Shown in pieces: positions 42,225 to 50,540 of a stretch of DNA of 64,000 bases (positions are counted from its first letter, which is position 1; the number at the start of each line of letters is the position of its first letter). The stretch is from positions 1 to 64,000 of the forward strand of contig JBLHSG010000024.1 of NCBI GenBank assembly GCA_047626725.1, given 5' to 3'. The translations under genes and the position numbers were made by a program. The notes beneath the pieces were generated by a model. The model saw only the letters and a program-made list of their open reading frames with translations, made no database searches and was not told where the DNA came from. This DNA is from Ascidiaceihabitans sp034111945 (GTDB taxonomy: Bacteria; Pseudomonadota; Alphaproteobacteria; Rhodobacterales; Rhodobacteraceae).

Positions 42225-43634
42225 ATGCACGGCAAAATTTTGATCGTTGAGCCCATCGCAACCAATCGTATTGTCCTAAAAGTTAAACTGTCCGCGGCCT
42301 ATTACGACGTGTCGCAGGCATCCACGATCCAAGAAGCCGTTGAAATCGCGATGCAATCCTGCCCTGACGTGATTATTTCGGCCGCCCTACTGCCCGATGG
42401 GTCCGCAGGTGATTTAACCAAAGCGCTAAGGGACCAGGCCGGAATTGGTGATGTTCCGATCATCGCGCTGGACAACAACGGCAACCAGCCCAACCGCCAT
42501 GCCTTGTTAGAGGCGGGCGTTGACGATGTTTTGACCACGCCTGTCGATGATACGCTATTGCTGGCCCGTATCCGCAGCCTTGTCAGGGCGTTTTCGTCCA
42601 GTTCAGAATGGCAATTGCGCGACGACACCAGTTGCGCGTTGGGCCTGAATAACACGTCACTTGATGCCGTTGATGCCGCAGGCAGCGCGGTTTTGGTCAG
42701 TGATGACGCCGCCAAAGTTCATGGATGGCTAACAAAATTACGCCATTTCCTGCCCTCACAACTTAGCATGGTGACAACCAAAAAGGCACTTAGCCCCTAT
42801 GGTCAACTGGCCGCAGGTCAAAGCCCAGATGTGTTTGTTCTGGTTATCGAGGACGGTGATCCCAACGATATGATGCGCCTGCTGGCCTGCATTCGCGCGC
42901 ACAGCGACACGCGTCATTGTGGCGTTTTGATTTTGCTAACCACCCCTGATCCGGTGATCGCAGCCCAAGCCTTGGATCTTGGCGCCAACGATTTGATGTT
43001 TGATGGTTTTGACGCCCAAGAATTGGCATTGCGGGTCCGCACGTTGGTGCAGCGTAAAAAGATTGGCGAACAACTGCGCGCGACGGTTCGCACAGGACTT
43101 GAGGCCGCGATTTGTGATCCACTTACGGGTCTGCACAATCGTCGCTACGCCATGCCGCATCTGGACCGGATCGCGCAAAGTTCGATCGAGACCGGCAAAC
43201 CCTATGCCGTGATGGTCGCAGATATGGATCACTTTAAGCAAATTAACGACATTTACGGGCACGCGGCCGGTGACGCAGTGCTGATCGAAACGGCGCGGCG
43301 CTTGCGTGAAAACCTGCGCACCATTGATATGGTCGCGCGCATCGGTGGTGAAGAATTCCTGATCGTGCTGCCCGGTGTGACCCTCGCATCCGCGCGCACT
43401 GCGGCCTATCGACTGCGCCAAATGATCGGCGAAACGCCTTTCAAACTGCCCAACAAAAACACCGCCCTTAAGGCTACAGTGTCCATCGGCCTTGCCATTG
43501 GTGGGCCCGAAGCCTTTGATACTACATGTAATATCATGACGCCGCGCACCCTGTTAGAGAACGCGGATCAAGCATTGTATCGCGCAAAAACCAATGGCCG
43601 GAATCAAGTAACGCTAAGCCAACCTGCCGCCTAA
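42225..43634 (+). CDS. PleD-like diguanylate cyclase with degenerate receiver domains
   Basis: 469 residues: receiver 1 (1-120), receiver 2 (150-275), GGDEF (295-460) with IGGEEF at 374-378 and an I-site RTID at 365-368. In receiver 1 the phosphoacceptor position reads IISAALLP, so the Asp is Ala53; the acidic pair is Glu9-Pro10 and the switch Lys is Thr105 (LTTPVDD). Phosphorylation as in Caulobacter PleD is therefore not expected. The enzyme should still make c-di-GMP and be feedback-inhibited. GGAGG 7 bp before the ATG. It overlaps the convergent sensor gene by 4 bp. Confidence 0.93.
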   Translation: MHGKILIVEPIATNRIVLKVKLSAAYYDVSQASTIQEAVEIAMQSCPDVIISAALLPDGSAGDLTKALRDQAGIGDVPIIALDNNGNQPNRHALLEAGVDDVLTTPVDDTLLLARIRSLVRAFSSSSEWQLRDDTSCALGLNNTSLDAVDAAGSAVLVSDDAAKVHGWLTKLRHFLPSQLSMVTTKKALSPYGQLAAGQSPDVFVLVIEDGDPNDMMRLLACIRAHSDTRHCGVLILLTTPDPVIAAQALDLGANDLMFDGFDAQELALRVRTLVQRKKIGEQLRATVRTGLEAAICDPLTGLHNRRYAMPHLDRIAQSSIETGKPYAVMVADMDHFKQINDIYGHAAGDAVLIETARRLRENLRTIDMVARIGGEEFLIVLPGVTLASARTAAYRLRQMIGETPFKLPNKNTALKATVSIGLAIGGPEAFDTTCNIMTPRTLLENADQALYRAKTNGRNQVTLSQPAA

Positions 43635-44152
43635 GGTTTGCGATCTTTGCGCGGGCCACGACGGCGTTTAAGGACCTCTTCGATCTGGTCAGCATAGGCG
43701 CTTCGTTCTTCAGCACTCATGCCGGACACAACAGTCATCCATTGATCTTGAACGCCCGCTTGTACGCCCAGCGACGCGGCATTTTGTTTGCTCAACACCT
43801 GTGCGATCACGGCGCGGTCCAGATCAGGTGCACGCAACGCGGCCAGCATATCGTTATACAGCGCGCGCCGTTCCGGGCCACTCAGGCGCATTTTACCGCC
43901 TGATTTGCGCATCTTGTCCAAAATCGCGCGTCGGTCTTCGTGCGGCAATGCTTTGATATACGCCGTGGCATAACCGCTAATCGATGGCGGGGGCCCCTTT
44001 GGTTCACTGCGAAATGCGGCCCCTGCAAGCAGGCCAGCCACGCCAAGGTTCACGGCCAATGACAGCCCCAAGACGATTTTGAACCAACGCGGAACGCGGC
44101 CTGTTTCGCGCACCGGTTCAGGGCGCGGTGGAGTATTTGTATCTTGCGCCAT
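43631..44152 (-). CDS. Periplasmic heavy-metal sensor-like membrane-anchored protein
   Basis: 173 residues: one N-terminal membrane helix (WFKIVLGLSLAVNLGVAGLL), then a helical periplasmic domain with RRAILDKMRKSGG, RLSGPERRALYNDMLAALRA and SAEERSAYADQIEEVLKRR. This is the CnrR/CpxP-like LTXXQ helical pattern of periplasmic sensors. It is the third gene of the operon ECF sigma - anti-sigma - sensor. In related systems such proteins bind metal and release the anti-sigma. No His/Cys cluster is seen, so metal binding is uncertain. Confidence 0.82.
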   Translation of the reverse strand: MAQDTNTPPRPEPVRETGRVPRWFKIVLGLSLAVNLGVAGLLAGAAFRSEPKGPPPSISGYATAYIKALPHEDRRAILDKMRKSGGKMRLSGPERRALYNDMLAALRAPDLDRAVIAQVLSKQNAASLGVQAGVQDQWMTVVSGMSAEERSAYADQIEEVLKRRRGPRKDRKP

Positions 44153-44155
44153 GCC

Positions 44156-44527
44156 TTATTCCTCTTCCAAAACCCAGCCAAAGCCCAGCAGATCTGCCGT
44201 GTCTTCGCTGTTGCTATAAACCGCTTCGATGTTCAACAGACTGTCGAACGAGGACGGCATTGTGTCTGGCGGGTTCACCCCGATCCAAAAGCCCGCGCAT
44301 GTCGCCGCAACCAGACCGCCCATCCCTTGCCACCCGCCCAAAACCGACAACGCCTGTCGCCACCACGGCACCGCAATTGCAACTGGCACAGGTTGATGCG
44401 CCAAGGCACTTTCCATCATCTGCGTCATGAATGCCTCGGACGGGGCCAAATCTGGGCCCTTCGCGGCATCCGAAAACAGCGCATCTAGCCCCGTCATGTC
44501 GGGTGTATCTGGGTCAGGGTGTGTCAT
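44156..44527 (-). CDS. Putative membrane-bound anti-sigma factor
   Basis: 123 residues, starting 14 bp inside the end of the ECF sigma gene. An acidic N-terminus (HPDPDTPDMTGLDALFSD) is followed by one membrane segment (LGGWQGMGGLVAATCAGFWI) and a short periplasmic tail. No ZAS zinc motif (HxxxCxxC) is present. Position and topology make it the partner of the sigma factor; sequence alone does not prove it. Confidence 0.7.
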   Translation of the reverse strand: MTHPDPDTPDMTGLDALFSDAAKGPDLAPSEAFMTQMMESALAHQPVPVAIAVPWWRQALSVLGGWQGMGGLVAATCAGFWIGVNPPDTMPSSFDSLLNIEAVYSNSEDTADLLGFGWVLEEE

Positions 44528-45104
44528 CGTCGTATCCCAATGTCTCGCGGTGAGGGGCCATAATGTTTGCCAATGCACGTTTGCCACGCGCGGTCAGGCT
44601 TTCGACGGCCTCGGTGCTGATGTCTAGTATCTGCGCAATTTCAGGGTTCGCCAAGCCTTCGATGTGACGCAGAATGACGGCTTGGCGTTGGCGTTCCGGT
44701 AGCTGCATTAACCCTGTCTGAAGGGCATCCATGCGTGATTTTGTCTGCAACTGCGCCTCAACGCTTGGGGTTGGGTCCGTTGGTTCTGCGATTTCGTCCA
44801 GCCCGACGCCACGACGTTTGCGCAGCCGGTCTGTGCACAGATTTGCGGTGACGCGAAACAACCACGTCGTGACTTTTGCGGTGCCAGCCTGCCAATCGGG
44901 CGCAATTTTCCAAAGCCGGATCAGCGCCTCTTGGGTCACATCCTGCGCTTCGGCCTGATCGCCCAGAACACGCGCGGCATGGCGGTACACAATCGGCGTC
45001 AAACGCGCGACCAACAAACGTGCCGCAGCCGCATCGCCACGCGCATACCGCGCTAAAAGCACGTCGTCGCTGGTGTCTGTGTCTGCATCCAAGGGCATGT
45101 TCAT
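44514..45104 (-). CDS. ECF-type RNA polymerase sigma factor
   Basis: 196 residues with sigma region 2 (DVLLARYARGDAAAARLLVA, AEAQDVTQEALIRLWKIAPD, TWLFRVTANLCTDRLRKRRG) and region 4 (RQRQAVILRHIEGLANPEIAQ, ISTEAVESLTARGKRALA). Length and two-domain structure are typical of ECF sigmas. It is followed by the anti-sigma and a periplasmic sensor and preceded by an EF-hand gene. Two nearby ATGs (MNM) exist; the first was kept. Confidence 0.95.
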   Translation of the reverse strand: MNMPLDADTDTSDDVLLARYARGDAAAARLLVARLTPIVYRHAARVLGDQAEAQDVTQEALIRLWKIAPDWQAGTAKVTTWLFRVTANLCTDRLRKRRGVGLDEIAEPTDPTPSVEAQLQTKSRMDALQTGLMQLPERQRQAVILRHIEGLANPEIAQILDISTEAVESLTARGKRALANIMAPHRETLGYDDDTP

Positions 45105-45126
45105 ACCAAATAGCGTTATCCAGAGG

Positions 45127-45160
45127 GCGCGCGCGGTACAAGCATTTCGCCCGCGCGCGC
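45127..45160. other. Very strong GC hairpin between EF-hand and ECF genes
   Basis: GCGCGCGCGG (45127-45136) pairs perfectly with CCGCGCGCGC (45151-45160) around a 14-nt loop, 22 bp before the ECF sigma start. It lies in the leader of the sigma mRNA and behind the EF-hand stop, so it may attenuate read-through or act as terminator. No U-run follows on either strand. Confidence 0.55.
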
Positions 45161-45191
45161 AGGTGTTTAGAAGGGTGTCAAAGCTGCGGTT

Positions 45192-45650
45192 TTATTCGCT
45201 TGCAGGCTTTTTGCCGCCACGATGTTTGCGCATTTCTTTGTGCGCCGCGTCGAATTCTTCTTTCGACAGACCGCCACTTTTGTCGGCATCAAATTTTGCA
45301 AACATATCGCCCTTGCGGCCACGTTTGCCCATTTCCTCAAGCGATAGTTTGCCGTCTTTGTCGGCGTCCAAACGCTCCATCATACGGGTTGCACGCTTTT
45401 TTTCGCGATCTTTGCCTGCGGCCTCTAATTCTGAAGCAGACAGGAAACCGTCAGCATCAGTATCGACCTTGGCGAAACGAGCAGCACCTTGTGCCTTCAT
45501 TTCTGCATCTGTGACCTGACCGTCGTTGTCGGTGTCCAACTGTTCAAACGTGATGTGCTGGCCGCGCGGTTTGTCTGCTTTTGCAAACGCCGCACCACCC
45601 AAAGCCAATCCAGTAAGGGCTGCTGCAACAAGTGTCATTCGCATGTTCAT
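45192..45650 (-). CDS. Secreted four-EF-hand calcium-binding protein
   Basis: 152 residues with a signal peptide (MNMRMTLVAAALTGLALGGAAFA). Four EF-hand loops with the canonical D-x-D-x-D/S-G pattern are visible: DTDNDGQVTDAE, DTDADGFLSASE, DADKDGKLSLEE and DADKSGGLSKEE. The tail is basic (HKEMRKHRGGKKP). A periplasmic calcium sensor or buffer. Same strand as the ECF sigma operon, with a strong hairpin in between, so it may be co-transcribed or be a target of that sigma. Confidence 0.93.
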   Translation of the reverse strand: MNMRMTLVAAALTGLALGGAAFAKADKPRGQHITFEQLDTDNDGQVTDAEMKAQGAARFAKVDTDADGFLSASELEAAGKDREKKRATRMMERLDADKDGKLSLEEMGKRGRKGDMFAKFDADKSGGLSKEEFDAAHKEMRKHRGGKKPASE

Positions 45651-45840
45651 ATCTGCTACTCCGTTTTGTTTTTACACCGTCCATTCCCTGGGCGGTTCAC
45701 AAAGTAAAACGGGGCACCGCGCGGGTTCCGTCGCAGAAATATTAATTATTTTGCGCGACAACGCGCCACAAGGACATCCTGTCACCTTTTATTCAGTATG
45801 GGGAACGGGCATGTTGCGTGCACCACAAAGGATAATGACG

Positions 45841-46242
45841 ATGGCCAGCACAGACACAACAGTCACCACAGACGTCCCCGAACGCCCATTGCGCAACGCG
45901 ATGATCCGCGGGTGGCGATGCAAATGCCCCAATTGCGGCAGTGGCGCGTTGTTGAAAAGCTATCTTAAGGTCAATGATACTTGCACGGTGTGCCGTCAGG
46001 AATTGCACCACCACCGCGCTGACGACGCACCTGCGTACCTGACGATTTTGATCGTAGGTCACTTGATGATTCCGATGCTGCATTTCGCATTTGTGACGTG
46101 GCGCCCCGAACCTTTGACGCTGTTTACGATATTTGCGGTTGGAAGTGTCGGCCTGTCGCTTTACCTTCTTCCTAGACTGAAGGGGGCCGTGATCGGTTTT
46201 CAATGGTCCAGGTACATGGGCGGTTTTGGCGGACAACGCTAA
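45841..46242 (+). CDS. DUF983 family membrane protein
   Basis: 133 residues. N-terminal rubredoxin-like zinc motif CKCPNCGSG...CTVCRQELHHHRADDAP followed by two membrane helices. It is the usual DUF983 architecture, also placed with NUDIX genes in Rhodobacterales. ATG 45841 has AGGA 8 bp upstream, better than 45835. Function unknown; some relatives are linked to cytochrome oxidase assembly clusters. Confidence 0.88.
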   Translation: MASTDTTVTTDVPERPLRNAMIRGWRCKCPNCGSGALLKSYLKVNDTCTVCRQELHHHRADDAPAYLTILIVGHLMIPMLHFAFVTWRPEPLTLFTIFAVGSVGLSLYLLPRLKGAVIGFQWSRYMGGFGGQR

Positions 46243-46276
46243 AAACAAACGCCCTGAACACAGTTTGAGGGCGCGC

Positions 46277-46972
46277 ATGACCATCGACAAAACCCAAATT
46301 CGCAACGCGTCGACTGTGATTGTCTTGCGCGACCGCATGACGGCACCACGCATTTTGATGGGACAACGCGGGGCAAAAGCTGCGTTCATGCCAAACAAAT
46401 TTGTGTTCCCCGGCGGCGCGGTCGATATCGGTGACGCTGATGTTTCGCTTGCACGTCCATTAAATGAATTATGCCTGCACCGCCTGAAAGACGACGTTCC
46501 CAGCGACATGTCGCACCCGTTGGCTGTGGCCGCGATCCGCGAACTATTCGAGGAAACCGGTCAGGTTCTTGGGCACAAAGGCACGTGGTCCGGCGATATT
46601 CCCGACGACTGGTCAGATTTTGCAGCCACTGGCCATCTGCCAGATGCCAGCGCACTACAATTTGTGTTTCGCGCGCTGACCCCACCCGGTCGGACACGCC
46701 GTTTTGACGCCCGTTTCTTTTTGGTGGATGCAGATGCTTTGGCCACCGATCCCGATGACTTCACCGCCGCGTCAGATGAACTGTCGCACTTGCAATGGGT
46801 GTCGCTAACCGACGTGCGATCCTTTGATATGCCGTTCATCACCGAAGTCGTGCTGAGTGAAATCGAGGCGCGCGCGCGTGACCTTGCCCCGCCAAAAAGC
46901 GTTCCGTATTTCAAAAACAGCGACGAAGAAAACCTGTTCCTGCGCCTGCGCGGTCATCCGGCAGCCGACTAA
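46277..46972 (+). CDS. NUDIX hydrolase
   Basis: 231 residues. NUDIX box visible as GGAVDIGDADVS leading to RELFEETGQVLG, with REx2EExG metal ligands; the insertion between the Gly and the RE part is long, as in the NUDT7/coenzyme-A-type or Nudix-12-like branch. It hydrolyses a nucleoside diphosphate linked to X, specificity unknown. ATG 46277 has GAGG 7 bp upstream; a TTG at 46226 overlapping DUF983 is an alternative. The 3' end overlaps the convergent EamA gene by 4 bp. Confidence 0.9.
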   Translation: MTIDKTQIRNASTVIVLRDRMTAPRILMGQRGAKAAFMPNKFVFPGGAVDIGDADVSLARPLNELCLHRLKDDVPSDMSHPLAVAAIRELFEETGQVLGHKGTWSGDIPDDWSDFAATGHLPDASALQFVFRALTPPGRTRRFDARFFLVDADALATDPDDFTAASDELSHLQWVSLTDVRSFDMPFITEVVLSEIEARARDLAPPKSVPYFKNSDEENLFLRLRGHPAAD

Positions 46973-47871
46973 ATAACCAAGACCAGCATCAAGACTGAAC
47001 TGCCCAAAATCGCCATTCCGATCCATTCGCGCAGCACAATGCGTTCGCGAAAAAAGATCACGGTGACCATCAAGCTAAAGATCAGCTCGACCTGACCTAC
47101 GGCCTTTACGTAGGCCGCGTTTTGCAGGGCAAATGCCGAAAACCAGCAGAACGATCCGGCCATCGACATGATCCCGATCCACACCGTTACACGGCGCGCG
47201 CGCCAAACGGCGGCGATCTGCGGGGCGTCGCGAAACCACAGCCAAATTGCCATTCCAATCAATTGCATAGACGTAACTATCGCCAAAGTCACAGCCGCGC
47301 GCGCCCAGTGATCAGCCATGTCGACCTGCATCGACGCACCACGATATGACACCGCAGATACGGCAAATAACGCGCCGGACAATAGGCCCAACCCTGCGGC
47401 ACGGTTCGCCATATCGCGTAAACGCCAGCGCCCCTGATCCGGTGAAGCAGACAAAACCAGCATCCCGATTACGCCCAGAATAATCGCACAAAACCCAAGG
47501 ATCGTGACCTGATCGCCCAAAACAACAAGGCCAACGATCACAGCCAAAATGACTTCGGATTTTTTAAAAGTTATCCCGACTGCAAAATTCCGGCTTTTAA
47601 AAACCATCACCACGCAGATTGTCGCCAAAACCTGGGCTGTCGCACCGCAAACGGCATACACCCAAAACAAGGGCGGCAAAGAAGGCCAGTTTTGATCTGT
47701 TTGCGCCAGATAAATCGCTGTGAACACAACGACAAAGGGCGCGGAATATAGGAACCGGGCAAACGTCGCACCCGCCGCAGACAAAGTCTGTTTGGCCATC
47801 ATTTTCTGCAACATAAATCGCAACGTTTGAAACGCCGCAGCTGCAATCGAAATACCAATCCATAAACTCAT
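46969..47871 (-). CDS. EamA-family (DMT) transporter
   Basis: 300 residues with ten membrane helices in two EamA repeats. VVLGDQVTILGFCAIILGVIG and FFRERIVLREWIGMAILGSS are the conserved ends of repeats one and two. Probably exports a metabolite such as an amino acid. Located downstream of the desaturase on the same strand, 20 bp after its stop, so possibly in one unit. Confidence 0.93.
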   Translation of the reverse strand: MSLWIGISIAAAAFQTLRFMLQKMMAKQTLSAAGATFARFLYSAPFVVVFTAIYLAQTDQNWPSLPPLFWVYAVCGATAQVLATICVVMVFKSRNFAVGITFKKSEVILAVIVGLVVLGDQVTILGFCAIILGVIGMLVLSASPDQGRWRLRDMANRAAGLGLLSGALFAVSAVSYRGASMQVDMADHWARAAVTLAIVTSMQLIGMAIWLWFRDAPQIAAVWRARRVTVWIGIMSMAGSFCWFSAFALQNAAYVKAVGQVELIFSLMVTVIFFRERIVLREWIGMAILGSSVLMLVLVI

Positions 47872-47891
47872 AGGATTCAGATGGCGGGTTT

Positions 47892-48866
47892 TTAGACCAA
47901 AGGCCAGCGCGGATGCGGCACGGGGTCTTTGGTCTTTAGAAAATAGCGTCGGAAAATTTGCGCGTAACTGTCATAAACGTAGCCCTCGTTGCAGGCTTGA
48001 TAGCTGGCTTTGTTATCACGATACAGCCTTGGCAACACGTACCATGCGACGTTCGGATGCAAATGGTGCACGACATGCAAGCTGTTGTTTAAGAACAAAA
48101 ATGGTAGCAATCCGCGCCCTTCGACGATCACTGTGCGCGCGGTTGGATCGACCTCAGCGCGGTGTTCAAGGTACGTGCGGATTTTGAGGATGCTCATCGC
48201 GGCGTAACACACCAAAACGTACATCCAGATCGACATGCCCGCGACCTGCACGCAGATCAACGTTAGGATGACAGCTGGCAAATGCAGCAACCATGCCCGT
48301 GTCACAGCCCAATCGCCGCCCATTACTGCGCGCGCATCCCCGACCATAAACGACCATTGCGAAATCGCCGGTCCCACCAACATGCGCCCGAACATCGTAT
48401 TGTTAAACCGCAACAACGCACGCGCCCACACAGGTTTTGCCGCCCACACAATTGGGTCGCAAAAGTTGCTTTCCGGATCGTCATAGGGGTCGGTTAAATG
48501 TTCATCCACGTGATGCGCCAAATGCGTGTCGCGAAACCGGATGTAGGGCACGAATAGGCCAATCGCCAGCAGCCCCAGCGCTGTGTTTGCCCTGCGGCTT
48601 GTAAACGGATGACCGTGCAAAATTTCATGACTCAGCGACGATTGCAGCACCAAAACCAAAGTCAACGCGATGCATGCCAGCGCCATAGAAAACTGTGGGA
48701 TCACGAACAATGCCCCACCCCAACCTGCGTAACACAAAGTCAAAAGAATGACGGTTGGCCAATCGCCAACTTGAACAAACGGCGTGGTCAAAGACTGGCG
48801 AAGAATTGGGGAATGAGTTGGCGGCAAGTAGACCTCTGACTGTTTTACCGACCTTACCTGCTGCAA
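47892..48866 (-). CDS. Membrane fatty acid desaturase
   Basis: 324 residues with three histidine boxes of membrane di-iron desaturases: HEILHGHP, HLAHHVDEHL and HVVHHLHPNVAWY, and four hydrophobic segments. Introduces a double bond in an acyl chain or a hydroxyl into a lipid (beta-carotene ketolase-like activity is less likely). It is divergent from an XRE regulator across 61 bp containing a dyad, so expression is presumably regulated. Confidence 0.92.
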   Translation of the reverse strand: MQQVRSVKQSEVYLPPTHSPILRQSLTTPFVQVGDWPTVILLTLCYAGWGGALFVIPQFSMALACIALTLVLVLQSSLSHEILHGHPFTSRRANTALGLLAIGLFVPYIRFRDTHLAHHVDEHLTDPYDDPESNFCDPIVWAAKPVWARALLRFNNTMFGRMLVGPAISQWSFMVGDARAVMGGDWAVTRAWLLHLPAVILTLICVQVAGMSIWMYVLVCYAAMSILKIRTYLEHRAEVDPTARTVIVEGRGLLPFLFLNNSLHVVHHLHPNVAWYVLPRLYRDNKASYQACNEGYVYDSYAQIFRRYFLKTKDPVPHPRWPLV

Positions 48867-48927
48867 AGATCTGTCAACATTCTGAATATTGTTAACATTA
48901 CCCTCATTGTGTGATATTTATTTACAA

Positions 48928-49788
48928 ATGAGCTATTTACCATCACGTGCAGATCGCGCCACCCAATTTCGCACCCGTTTAAGCCGTGCAATGGCCGACG
49001 CGGGCAGCAACCAAAGCGCGCTTGCTCGCGCTATTGGAACAGACCGGTCAACGCTATCTCAGGCCCTAAAAGACGATGGTATTCGCCTGCCCAGCGCGCA
49101 TGTCATTGCCGCCTGCGCATCAGCTTTGGGCGTCTCGGTTGATTGGTTGTTGGGCCTTTCGGATCGACCAGAAAGCGCTGCGGCCCTCGTTTCGGCATCA
49201 TTGTCGCTAACCGAAGCCCCGCGAGCATTGGTCGACGAACATATTTTTGCATGGCACCAAGAGGCCGCAGGCTACAAAATTCGCCACGTGCCTGTCGCGC
49301 TGCCAGACATGTTAAAAACCCAAAGCGTTTTGGAGTGGGAATATTCCCCGCATTTGGGGCGGACGACGACCCAAGCCATCAATGCGTCGGCTGATCGGCT
49401 TGATTGGATGCGCAATGCCCGGTCAGATTATGAAATCGCAATGCCGATGTTCGAATTACAAAGCTTTGCGGCTGGAACAGGTTATTATCGCGGGCTTCCG
49501 GCCAAGCAACGGTTTGAACAAATCGACCATTTGCTGCACCTGATCGACCAGCTTTATCCCCGTATGCGCATCTATTTGTTTGACGCGCGCAAACTGTATT
49601 CCGCGCCCATCACGATCTTTGGGCCCTTGTTGTCGGTCTTTTATACTGGTGGGCACTACATGGCGTTTCGCGATCGCGAGCGTATCGAAATCATGACCCA
49701 TCACTTTGATGAATTGATCCGGCAGGCCAGCTTTACCGCGCGCGATTTGCCGGAACATTTGCACGTGTTGCGCGCCCAGATCCGCTAA
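48928..49788 (+). CDS. XRE-family regulator with C-terminal sensory domain
   Basis: 286 residues. N-terminal HTH_3: FRTRLSRAMADAGSNQSALARAIGTDRSTLSQALKD, then an unknown domain of about 180 residues (ITIFGPLLSVFYTGGHYMAFRD). It is the typical architecture of roseobacter regulators of unclear ligand. No ribosome binding site precedes ATG 48928, so translation may be leaderless. Divergent from the desaturase with a 9/9 bp imperfect dyad between. Its 3' end overlaps the convergent SDR gene by 4 bp. Confidence 0.87.
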   Translation: MSYLPSRADRATQFRTRLSRAMADAGSNQSALARAIGTDRSTLSQALKDDGIRLPSAHVIAACASALGVSVDWLLGLSDRPESAAALVSASLSLTEAPRALVDEHIFAWHQEAAGYKIRHVPVALPDMLKTQSVLEWEYSPHLGRTTTQAINASADRLDWMRNARSDYEIAMPMFELQSFAAGTGYYRGLPAKQRFEQIDHLLHLIDQLYPRMRIYLFDARKLYSAPITIFGPLLSVFYTGGHYMAFRDRERIEIMTHHFDELIRQASFTARDLPEHLHVLRAQIR

Positions 49789-50540
49789 ATTTTAGGGTCG
49801 GGGTTTTCTGTGTGCCCGTCCACTGCGATCACTTGGCCTGATACAAGACGCGCGGCGTCTGACCCTAAAAACACCGCCATATTTGCGATGTCCGATGCCT
49901 CGACAAAGGACCGCATCGAGGTGCCGATCGTGTAACCGTCGTATACCGCATCGCGTGTCATGCCTTTGGCCGCAGCCTCGCGTTGCAGCACACCTTCCAT
50001 ACGCGGGCCCTCAACAGCACCGGGGCAAATTGCGTTGCATCGAATGCCAAACGGGCCTAATTCCATCGCCAGTGTTTTCATCAAACCGATCATCCCCCAT
50101 TTCGCCGCCGCATAGGGGGAACGGTTGGGATACCCGTAAATCCCCGCCGTCGACGAGGTGATGACAATGGCCCCAGCCTTTGCCGATTTCATCAAGGTTG
50201 CCGCGTACTTAGCTGCCAAAAACGCACCCTCAAGGTTGACGCTAACGCAGGCTTTCCAGTCCGCAAGAACCACGTCTTCGACCAAGGCGGTTGGCCCTGA
50301 AACACCGGCATTGGCGCATAACACGTCCAAGCCACCAGCCGCGCTGATCGCGTCAAAAACGCCCGCGACTTCGGCCTCATTTGAGGCATCGCACAGGTGT
50401 CTGTGCCAACCGGATGGGGCCGCGTCCAGTGCGCTTTGATCGACGTCGGTGATCCAAACCTCGAAACCGGCGGCGTCAAACGCGTCGCCCATCGCGCGCC
50501 CGATTCCCGAACCACCTGCTGTGACCAAAACCCGTGTCAT
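49785..50540 (-). CDS. Short-chain dehydrogenase/reductase (SDR)
   Basis: 251 residues, classical SDR: TAGGSGIGRA nucleotide motif, NAGVSG, catalytic Ser in TSSTAG and YAAAK. Last gene of the carnitine operon, start overlapping the CDH stop by 4 bp. Its role is not evident in the carnitine-to-betaine route; it could handle an alternative enantiomer or a beta-hydroxy intermediate, e.g. D-carnitine or 3-hydroxybutyrate. This is inference. Confidence 0.92.
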   Translation of the reverse strand: MTRVLVTAGGSGIGRAMGDAFDAAGFEVWITDVDQSALDAAPSGWHRHLCDASNEAEVAGVFDAISAAGGLDVLCANAGVSGPTALVEDVVLADWKACVSVNLEGAFLAAKYAATLMKSAKAGAIVITSSTAGIYGYPNRSPYAAAKWGMIGLMKTLAMELGPFGIRCNAICPGAVEGPRMEGVLQREAAAKGMTRDAVYDGYTIGTSMRSFVEASDIANMAVFLGSDAARLVSGQVIAVDGHTENPDPKI

